Shown piece by piece: positions 24,801 through 36,800 of a stretch of 64,000 nt of DNA. Positions within the stretch are counted from its first letter, which is position 1. Each line of letters opens with the position of its first letter. Under the pieces are notes generated by a model that was not told where the DNA came from, searched no databases, and saw nothing but the letters and a program-made list of their open reading frames with translations. Source of the DNA: Mactra quadrangularis (Eukaryota; Mollusca; Bivalvia; Venerida; Mactridae). Where the stretch lies: positions 1-64,000 of the forward strand of contig CM046307.1 of assembly GCA_025267735.1 (NCBI GenBank), in the 5' to 3' direction. The position numbers and the translations under genes were made by a program.

Positions 24801-27800
24801 TAATACATCTTAAAATGTATAAAGCTATAAATGATGATTTGTTACTTGACAATATAATTAAAACTAAGCACACCATACATTATTAATCCTGAGGACCCGT
24901 CTTATAAATTGTAACAATTTTCTATTGTTGAGTGTTTTGTTTGTTTTGTTTTTGTTGGGTTTAACGCCGTAGCAACACATTGTATAGGTCAGATAAATGC
25001 AGTCAGTCAACCTACTCACTCCTCCTGGAAAGGCTAAATCTCTGGATTTAGCTGTAAACCAACTACTATTTCTTTGGACAAGAATTTACCACAATTGCTT
25101 TGGGTTACCCAGGTGTAAATGGATACCAGTGAGAATGGTATAGTTCTATTGTGCATATTTGTCAACTGCACAAGTGTAGAGTAAAAGACTCCCAAGGGAG
25201 ATTGATAGATACCGGTAGATACCCGTAGCCCGATGACCAGGTGTAATAGCTGTAAAGTCAGTGAACATACCCTTCAGCATGAAACTTAGACAATAAAATG
25301 TTATAATTTAAAAATTTTTTTATTTATTTAACACTTTATCTGGTGCCCTTTCTCCCTGAGATAAATTTGTAACAAAATTACTTTTTTGTTGTCCTCAGAT
25401 TGTTGAACCTGGCAGTGTGAATGTAATTATGATGCAATTCATAAAGTATAATCTGTCATTTATAGGTTTAGACACTTGAAAAAATTGTAAATCTTAGCTA
25501 TTTTTGTAATCCCACCATGACAATGTCAAGTTTAAGTCATACACATTATTTGTCTACAATGTTTTACACATGCCATTGGCGTAGCTACATATGGGCACAC
25601 AAGGCACGTGCCTACACATTCTTTTAAAATTCTAAAAAATAAAAAGGCTAAAATGCCAAAAATGCAATAAAAATCGTAGGCTGAGGGGTACGTGCGCGTG
25701 CAGTATGGATTGTACCATCACTTTTGAAAAATAATGCTCAATAAAAAACAATAACTCAGTCTATATTCAGCATAACTTTAACCATAAGAAATGGTCATGC
25801 ATTCTGTACACAAACGGTCTGACTGACTGACTGACTGACTGACTGGTGATATCTTCACCTTCTATTTATAGAATGATGGTCATGATACGACGTCTAAATT
25901 ACTTATAGAGGGAGGTAAGTCAAGCAGCAGTAACTGTAACTGATTGATGGCGTCATACATGTGACGTCACTAGACCCCCCGCATCGCCTAGGTTACCTGT
26001 GCCTAGACATTTATTTTGGGCAAGCTACGCCCCTGCATGCATGTCAAATCAATGACAAGATGCTTCATACCATATATTCACCTAGATTTACTAAATTCTT
26101 AAGGTGAGATGATATATGGATTATGATTTATCATTTAACAGTCATTTTTGTCATTTTAACCGTTTCTAAATATGAGAAAATGCATCTTATATGTATAGGT
26201 AATGCATAAATAGATGAAATAATTTGTTTGCATTTTATTTGCTGAATTTTATGATACTATATTCAGTCTATATATTCTATATTCAGACCAACTGATACAA
26301 AACTAGTTTTGTTGGGCATGTGTTGAAAAGGGGAGATGGACACATGCCTTCTTCTTCTTCTTCCAATATTGAGCAGGATCTTTATAGATCGTAATTTGCT
26401 CACCGAAAAAATACTCATGGTGGCGGTGCATGGTGTCAATTAAAATTGTCTTTTAAAACTATATACAAATGTTACAATATTTCATCATTAGTCACTCAGG
26501 CACCCTGTGAGGAGAGTCCTGAATGTTTCCAGTGAGGTAGCAGATGTGACTCTAGATGGAAGTAGGTTCCAATCTTTTACTGTCCTTGGGATGAAAGTAT
26601 TGGACAGGGTCTGGTCTGCTATTCTTTCCTGGAAAATCTTGTGCTGTCCTCTTGTACGTTGGTCTTAGTATTCCATCCATGTTTATGTCTACAAGATGGT
26701 TCTGTATCTTGTACATCATGACCAGTCTGATCTGTCTTCTGCGTGCATGGAGTGGTACCCACTTGAGGTCTGTTAGCATCTTTGTGACACACCCAGGGGT
26801 CTTGGTTGAGTAGTCGCTGAAGACATATCTGGCTGCACGACGTTGGACATTCTCGATGGCTGTAATATTCTTCTGTTGATGCGGATCCCAGACTGAGGCT
26901 GCGTATTCCAGTGTAGGTCGAACCATGGCAGTGTAGGATGCTGCCTTGACAGGTGGTGTGCAATCCTTTAAGTTACGACACAGGAATCCCAATGTATGGA
27001 GTGCTTTGCCTGTAGTGTTCTGGATATGTCTGTTCCAGCTTAGGTCTTCTGTGATGGTGACTCCAAGGTACTTGCTGGCATCTACAACTTCGAGTACATG
27101 GCCATGCAGGCTATATGTCGTGTCTATGACCTGGTGACTTGTGGGAGCAATCCTCATCACAGTACACTTACTAGGATTGAAGCTCATCTGCCATATGTCT
27201 TCCCATTTTTCAAGAGCCTCCAAGTCTTGTTGCAAGAGTTGCCTGTCATGGTCACTCTCAATGACTTTATATACAGCACTGTCATCGGCAAACAGCTTGG
27301 ACTCTGATGATTGTATCACATCTGGTAGGTCGTTTATAAATGCCAAGAATAAAAGAGGCCCTAGGACTGTGCCTTGAGGTACACCAGAGAGGACGTCTGC
27401 TGTGTGAGATGTACTACCCTCTAGTATAACTTGCTGGGTCCTGTTTGTGAGGAACTGTTTGATCCACTCTTTGACTGAACCTCTTACCCCGTAGTGGTCT
27501 AACTTTAAATGCCTCTCCTGCATATATCCCACTTGGTCAGTTTTGGTGAAAATCATTAGTGTATTGATATGCAAAACGAAAACTCAAGAAATGGCTCGAA
27601 TGTCACTACAAGAACAAGGAATTGCTGTAGGTCTTTTGTAAGACAGTGGGTCACCTGTAGATCTCTAATTCCTTTTTTTTCCTGTTAAATCATAGAGCTC
27701 TATTAGAAATCTTCCCATTCCCGCTTTTCAACCCATGCACGACAAACCAGTTTTGCATTGATAAAAAAGCAGGAAAGCTATGCAAGCAGACAACAGTATG

Positions 27801-30800
27801 GTCCTACACACCTTTCCATAATCCATCAGACATAAATATTAAAAAATAATGATTTAAGTTGTTGGTCAATAAAAGCTGTTCAGCATAGACAAGCAGAACA
27901 GTACAAGTAATATTATGGCACGATTAAACAGAAATAAAATCTACATAAACAATTGTTAAATTTTATGTAACTGTCAGTGGCACATTAACCTCATTGATTT
28001 ATATATACTGATATCTATCTATTTGATTGTGAGTACACAAGTTCTGCACTGAGTATTTAAATCAGCAAGGTTAATGTATGCACCACTAACAGTTGAATGA
28101 AATGTATCAATATGAGGGCTTAGTGCAAAACGGTCATAACTCAATATAGAAAAAGGGAGTTACAAATATAAAAAAGGGAGTTACGACTGTTTTGCGCTAA
28201 GCCCGTGTTATTTATTATAAATGGGTATGATTCATATATACTTAATCAATTTAAGTAGTAAAAGTAGAATACAGTGTGAATCTAAAAAAGTGATTAATTG
28301 AAAGTAATGAGTGTTCTGTCAAAGCAAATAAATGTGTTTCTGTCATCATTAATTATAAAGCATTCAAAACTAATGTACTTAATAGAAAAAATGAACTATA
28401 TGAGCTAAAAGCTGTGCCTTATCTACTTGCATTTTTCTAAATTGATTAGTTCTGTTGAATATAGAAAATAACATAAAATAAAAAATTATAAGGCCATGCT
28501 TTGAAATATATTTGATTGCTGTTTCCTGTATTTTGCATTTCTGGGCCTGTTGGCTAGATTTTTTTACCACGACAATCAATTTTTGAATGATCAGTATTCT
28601 CAGTCCATTTTTAAAATGGTTTTGGACATGATACCAATACAACAATGTTAGTCCTGTTTTTTCAAACTAAAGGGTTGGAAGTCTTTACCTTAATCCACTA
28701 GCCTGAAGCCCAAAGACTAGTGAAAAATGATCTGGGCTAGTAAAAATGTTTTCTTTCATATAGTAGGGCTAGTTGAAAATTTTGCTTACAACTCTAATAC
28801 ATCATAAATCAGGCTTGTGCTTGTCAAAATTAAAGGTAAAAATTGGTTTGGTCAGGAAACAGCATTCAAACAAGTTTTAATTCGGGCCTAAGTAAAAGAA
28901 ACTGTTAAAATGCAAGATCTACAATTTGTTAATAGTGAAAATAAAATAAATAAAATGTGTAAAATATGTCTGTTTATGTCACAAAATCTGAATAAATAGA
29001 GAATACAAAATATTCTGCCACACTGCCATAGAAGACACTGACAAAAGACAGAATGATAATGCTCTCTGAATAATACATTTTCAGTAAAAGACTTCTTGGG
29101 CGTGTCCAACAATAGCTACTCATATGTAATGTTATTTGTTTATTTCATATTCTGACATAAAATAAAACCTTGTATCTTGTTGTATTTTACATCAGGGGGA
29201 TTACTGAAAGAAAAGTTTGGTCTGGTGACTTGTAACTTATGTCATATGGTCAGGCTTGTTGATAATTTTGCCCTTTAACCCTATCAACGTCATTGACAAC
29301 AAAAACTTTCTTCAGCTGTGCCGTCTGATCAGACTCTATGCTGTTTGCAGGTAATATTAGATAACCTAAAACCCCTTTCACTTGCCGAAAGTAAAGTATG
29401 GAATGTTCTATTTTAATAAATTGTCAGTGAAAGGGTTAATTTTCAGCATAATAAAACAGGCTAGTGCTCCAGAAAACCCCTCCCTCAGTAGACTTGCATG
29501 CTATTGGCTGAGCTAGCCGAGCTGCTAGTACTTTTTCAGTACAGTGAAATGATTGTGATCAAAATGAAAAACATGATGATGGAAAGCATGTGACAAAATT
29601 CAAGAGTTTAGAAAGCATAAAAAGTTGTCATTCAGCACCTGTGCATATAAGATTTCAGTGGCCATGGCATATACAGGTGTCATGCACTCCTAGTCTCCTA
29701 AGGTGTGTATTAATCTCTACTATTAAGTATAATCAAAGTATATAAATGAAACATACATATAGTTCTATAGTTTATGGTATATATAATACATATGTATAGT
29801 AAGATTTCTTTCAACTTACGAAGGTCACGGCGCATACCTTTGTAAATATGAGCTAAACCATTATAAAAGAGGTTGTTACACCCGATTTCAAAGAATTTAG
29901 CAACATTATAAATAATTTCTTTACATTTTTGACAATTTTTCGCGTGCTTACACGTTTCAGACGTGATGACCTAACACTTTTAAGACATTTCGGTCGTTAT
30001 ATACACTCTTTGTGTGCACGAGATTCACAAGGGAGAAAAATTTGGATAATTTATATATTTTCCCATATACTGACACCATATTATAAATACGATGGGAAAA
30101 AACGTAGCAAGGTTTTAGTCTGAAACAATATCATGCTACTGGGATTTGAACCTTAAACCTTTAGGTCTGACGGTCGACGCGTTACCACTGGGCTAAGGAT
30201 ATCAGTAAGTGAGTTGCGTCAAAGTATATGTAATTAACGCTTGCAAGTATTGTATTGCACACCTGTTCATCGCATTCGGATCTTCTTCATGAATATTCAA
30301 TGCACTTTGACCTTCGTAAGGTGAAAGAAATCTTACTATACATAATAATGCATTTCTATAACAAAGCTGAATGATCATACTATAATGCTAAAGTATTAAT
30401 TTACCTGTGTAGGAAGGACCTTTTAAAAGTAAAAATTAAATAGGAAAATAAAATCAATTAACCAAACTAGTGTTTTAATTAACCTAACAAATTATCATAT
30501 ATCCTCTATTCAATGTCCCTGGGGAAGTACATTTTCCAAAACAGTGAAAAGTGTGAGATTTGTGCGTAAAGTTTGACCCCAATTTGACCTTTCAAATTTC
30601 GCATCTAACAATTATCTACACATATCTCGACAAAAATCAGTACCACGCCTATCGAACACTTTGGCAGCGATTGTAAAATTATAGAAGTATGCATATGTGT
30701 TAAATTTCAACAGATAATCCTTACGGCCACGGTGTAATCGAGTATTAATACTACATTCATATTTAAAGTAATGAATATTCTTGCATAAAGGTCAGGTCGG

Positions 30801-33800
30801 GGTCAAACTTTAGGCACAATACAAAGTGGTGAAGTTATTAAATTAATTATGATAGAGTAAATTTTCTCTAAACTGACTGCACAGGTGCCAAACATTGCAT
30901 AACAGCAAACATTACTAAAAACTCAGAATAGGGGGTGCATTTATTAGGGAAGGGGCATGAAATAGAGAATTTATGGTCTAATAAAAATAAAATGTTAAAA
31001 TACTGTATGAAACAAAACCAACATTGGTATAGTCTTAAAAAGTTCAACTTGCCTTGAATATTATACATGATACAATAAAAACAAAATATGAGTGAGGCAT
31101 GATATTTTTCTTAGATGATGTCATATCAGCATTTATAATACAATGTATTATAATAAGTATCAAAATGCCTTATTAATTCAATATAAATTTACTAATTATA
31201 CACTAAAAGCAAGGCAAGTTCACTTTTTTATTCATTATTTATCAAAAATTATTCTTGCCAAGTTAATGACATAATAATAATAATGTTAGTTGCTAATTGG
31301 ATAAGGTCGACAAACTTGTTACCAAATAAACTCATTCACAGTTTAAAAGGGCAATTTTAAGATCCTGACAGAATGGGTAGGTGTATATTTTACAGTGTGG
31401 TATATAAAAGGTATTTTGGACATTAGGATTTATCACAGCTTGTTTGAGTTTTAGCTTAGCCACACATACAAGAAATACCGTGCTGAAATTTTATAATCAC
31501 GCCTGATGACAACTATAATGTACCAACCATCAAAAGTCTCATGTGGATTTGTGTAGGTATGGCTTAACATGTACACTGGGTCCAAAAGTTTCTTTACACT
31601 TATAAATTCTGATATTTGAAGTATACTTTGATATACTTTACATGTGGTTATAATTTCCACTACCAATATACAGTTTAACATGAACAGTCAATTATGTTCT
31701 TTACGTATTATAAATATAAAATAAGAATACTAAACACAATGTGTCTGCAATAACTATTCAATAAAAAGAGAAAATATGGTAAAAATATGTTTGTAAAGAA
31801 ACTTATGAACCCAGTGTAATTGTGAAATTATCAAATAAAAAGATGGCATTGAGTATTAGTTGTATTCATTTATGTCCATGTACAACGTACTGTCATAGTA
31901 ACAAGAGCTGTCAGAGGAGACAGCATGCTCGACTTAGTTAGTGTTTGTCACAGGAGTAAAAAATATGTATAAGGAGTTATAAACCTAGTCACATGGGATG
32001 TGGTTGATAATAAGAAACATATATTTAAAGTTTGAAGTCAATACCTTAAGAAATAAAACAGTTGCAGTAAAAACAAACATTTTTTAAATTTCAAGGGGAG
32101 ATAATTCTGAAAAAAATATATTTTGAGTTATACACCTTGTCACATGAGATGTGGTTGATAATAAGGAATGTACATTTAAAGTTTAAAGTCAATACCTATA
32201 GAAATAAAACAGTTGCAGTAAAAACAAACACTTTTTAAAGAAAACTCTAAGTTCAAGGGGAGATAATTCTGAAAAATATATTTGGAGTTATACACCTTGT
32301 CACATGAGATGTGGTTGATAATAAGGAATGTACATTTAAAGTTTGAAGTCAATACCTAAAGGAATAAAACAGTTGCAGTAAAAACAAACATTTTTGAAAG
32401 AAAACTCTAAGTTCAAGGGGAGATAATTCTGAAAAAAATATATTTAGAGTTATGAACCTTGTCACATGAGATGTGGTTGATAATAAGAAGCATATATTTA
32501 AAGTTTGAAGTTAATATCTTAAGAAATAACAAAGATATAGGAGAAAGTATTTTACTGCACAAAAACTTTAATCTGTGCACAAAAACTTTAATCAGTTCAA
32601 GGGGAGATAATTCTGAAAGAAATGTGTTTGGAGTTATATACCTTGTCACATGAGATGTGGTTGATAGTAAGGAACATATATTTAAAGTTTGAAGTTAATA
32701 TCTTAAGAAATAACAAAGATATAGAAGAAAGTAGTTTACTGCACAAAAACTTTAATCAGAAAGGTGGACGCGGACGCGGACGCCGACGCCGACGCTGGGG
32801 CGAGTAGGAGAGCTCTACATTACTACGTAAAGTCGAGCTAAAAATTGTAACCATATATTTCAATACCTGTATGAGACTAGTGATCCTTGTCACATTATAA
32901 ATGAAGATTAAGTTACAAAGAGAACAGTAATGGTCATAATTAAACACACACTATTAACAATATACATGAACACACTATGTCTGTTATTTCTTATATGGTC
33001 ATTAGTAAAGTCATACATGTTTATCTGAGGTGTTTATATGGGTAATTAGAAATATGATCGACAAATGATGAACAAATTTGTTGTGGTTTTAACCATTTTA
33101 TGATTTCAAAAATGGAAAAATATTTAAAATGTTCTCAATCCGAAAATGTCATAATTGGTCTATGGCTAGTAATTGTTCAATCTACATAAATATCATCTGA
33201 ATAAAATATTTATGCGAGTGACCTAGCTCTATTTAATTTTGATAAGTACATGTTTGCATATGAAACTTATGTATAAGTACAGCTTCAGTATATAAATAGG
33301 TGGTCACTTCATAAGTTTGTATTCTATCATAAACCATTCAATAAAATAACAGACATAATCTGTCCATATACTAACAGAGGTAAAATTGAATTTAAACCTT
33401 CTGATTTTCCCTTGCCTATAGAACAATTAGTTAAAAACATTAAAATGACAAATAAATGAAAGAACATGAAAGAATGACAGATAAACAAATCAGAACTGTA
33501 AACACACACAATCTTCAATTTTAGCCAGTGACCCAAGGGTCAAGTCTTCAAATTTAGCCAGTGACCCAAGGGTCAAGTCTTCAAATTTAGTTAGTGACCC
33601 AAGGGTCAAGTCTTCAAATTTAGCCAGAGACCCAAGGGTCAAGTCTTCAAATTTAGTTAGTGACCCAAGGGTCAAGTCTTCAAATTTAGTTAGTGACCCA
33701 AGGGTCAAGTCCTCAAATTTAGTTAGTGACCCAAGGGTCAAGTCTTCAAATTTAGCCAGGGACCCAAGGGTCAAGTCTTCAAATTTAGCCAGCGACCCAA

Positions 33801-36800
33801 GGGTCAAGTCTTCAAATTTAGCCAGTGACCCAAGGGTCAAGTCTTCAAATTTAGCCAGTGACCCAAGGGTCGAGTCTTCAAATTTAGCCAGTGACCCAAG
33901 GGTCAAGTCTTCAAATTTAACCAGTGACCCAAGGGTCGAGGCTTCAAATTTAGCCAGTGACCCAAGGGTCAAGTCTTCAAATTTAGCCAGAGACCCAAGG
34001 GTCAAGTCTTCAATTTTAGCCAGTGACCCAAGGGTCAAGTCTTCAATTATAGCCAGTGACCCAAGGGTCAAGTCTTCAAATTTAGCCAGTGACCCAATGG
34101 TCAAGTCTTCAATTTTAGCCAGTGACCCAAGGGTCAAGTCTTCAAATTTAGCCAGTGACCCAAGGATCAAGTCTTCAAATTTTTATAACATAAATACGTA
34201 AATACATTACACAAGTAACTTGAAGATGGAAAGGAACAACAATAAACAATTACAATGATAAATGTATAATGAGATGATATTATTTAATACAAATCATTAA
34301 TTTCCACATCAAATTTATTTAAACTATATATACATTTGTGTGCGTTATTTTTTTAGCTGTTATATTTGTCTCCTTAGGTTACTTTAATTTACAGTACAAT
34401 TCATTCCTAAAATATTTATAGCCAGCCTATCAACCATGTTAACAGCAAACAGAACTAAGAACTATCACTGAATGTGATAAATTACCCCTAACGGGTCTTT
34501 GTCAAGAAATTGCTATTGATTACTGAGTATAGAGCTTGATAAAACTAAACTTAATGAGTTGTGTTTGTTTTTTTACCAACCATAGACTCATCAAAATAAA
34601 AACAGTAGCAGACAAGAAAGCAAAAATCTTAAATCTATCCAGTAGAAGGTGCTGAGAAATTAAGTAGACAAGTAAAAGCTACAGATGGAACCGGCCAACC
34701 AATCGACAAGCTGACTCCTAATCTCCAAACAGAGTTTTAGGGGGTATAATAAACTGACATGCTACCATTTGAGCCAATGAGGCAGCTAGTATCAAGATAT
34801 TATGCTTTCACACCAAACTTTATGACCGGTAACAGTCATTGCCTTAAATCTATTCCATCATTGGCCATATTAATCAATGCTTTACATCAAAGGTCATACG
34901 ATTTCCCCTGACAACCTAAATTTGGTTTGCGGCAACTTGTTACTGCTACTGAACATTTGGATAGGGAAAGTTAATATATAGCTGATTGATTAACTGGGCA
35001 AACTCTTTTTTAAATTAATGTCAGCCCTGAAGTTATTAAGTAAATAGCAAAAATTAAAAACTAGCTTGACTAAATGGAATAAGTGACATTCACTAGCCAG
35101 ATTAAATGTTCATTAGTCTAGGGCTTTGGGCTAGTGGGTTAAGGCGATGGCTGCAGTAAAACGCATGCATGTTTTCTCTAATGAGCACAAATAAAAAATT
35201 TAGTTTTTAAAGCTCAAAACATAATCAATTAGTATACCAATAAAAATATATCATGAGACAATTATATCAACTTTCAATAAATGAACAAATAAAATGTCTT
35301 ACACATATTTCTTTTCAAATGTAGCGCATCCTATAATCCTGTTTTCAATGCCAATCATTTCCTCAGTGATTGGACGGTCGGATGATTTTCTTGATTTTCT
35401 ACGATCAGTCACACTTGTGATGAAAGAGTTAATGCCCTTTGAAAAATCTTCTTCGTCATCACTGAAAGGTAAATAAAAACATGCTATACTGATTGCTGCA
35501 ATTTTGTATTTAACTAAGAAGTTATATGATTACAATAAAAATTCCAGCAGGCACTATAATATGCAACTGTTAATTATGCAACTTTTCTTGCAACACGGTA
35601 AAACCACATTTCAGTCACTTATACAGCTCCCTTTTAATCATTACACAAAGCAATCATTTGTGCATTAAACAAACACATCAAGTCAATGCTTCAATACTAT
35701 CAGCTTGGTGGAGCATTATACTATATATGCTATACATGCTATATTCTTCAACACAATTTATGACACCCCGCCACCCAATCTGTGTTCAAGCATTTTTCAT
35801 TTCATTGAAAAATCCCTAATGTTATTGAGGAAATCTCTGAATAACTGACTAGATATTCCTTAGCGATCTCTGGTAAAAGACAGAAAGAGTCAAACTCAGC
35901 TTACTAATGAACATAAGTTAAGAAGCTAATTAGTTTTGCACTGACCCATCAATATAACAAGAAATGTACGGTGAAAACACATTAAAGCTGGATTTAAAAA
36001 AATTAACTAAAAAAATACAAAGGGAAGTAATTCATAACAAGTAAATCTGTGAGCTAATGCTCACTAGTGATACCCCCGCAAAAATCTAAAAATATGCGAC
36101 AAACAGGAAGTAGATGAGCAAGGAGCATGAAATCGCTTTACACCACATGGGACTATGGGATGAAGCAATATGCAAAGTATTAGGCTGCTGCATGTTATAG
36201 TTGCTGAGAAAACTGCGACGGAAATTTTGTAACGGACGGACGGATGGACGGACGGACGCACGGACAAGGGTAAAACAGTATACCCCCCTCTTCTTCGAAG
36301 CGGGGGTATAATAAAGCCAGGTAGAGTTGTGGTTACTTTCTAATTCTGTTCATCACATGGTATGTTATCATTGTATAAAGTTTCATAAAGAGGAAAAGAA
36401 AACTTTAACACAATTGTTAACGAAACCGGATGCCCGACCGCCCACCTGACTGCCCATGTTTCGCCAAACTATTAGCCAAATTTTTTTGTTAAAAAATCCG
36501 GCTTATAAAACTAAAATACAAAATGGTGACTTACTCATCATCATCAACATCATCATCATCAGTATCCGAGTCACTAAATACTTCACTAAATTTACTTGGA
36601 GTTTCATCATCTTCTTCATAGACATCATCAACAGAGAGTTCACTACCTTTAACACTACCTTTCTCTCCATCATCTTCTTCTATCTCCTCTTTCTCTTCTG
36701 GGGGTTCAGACTTTCTTTTCTTCTCTAATTCATCTATCGTTTCTATAAACACACATGCATAAATGTAGGAGCAGTAGTTCAGAGGCAGGATGGGTGCTTG

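Noticed and set aside
29272..29446. Possible TIR element with CCCTTTAACCCT and AGGGTTAA ends
   Set aside because: Only about eight bases of inverted match, with no flanking duplication.
33516..34181. CRISPR-like array of regularly spaced repeats
   Set aside because: The 33-bp units are contiguous with no unique spacers, and the sequence is animal DNA. It is a minisatellite.
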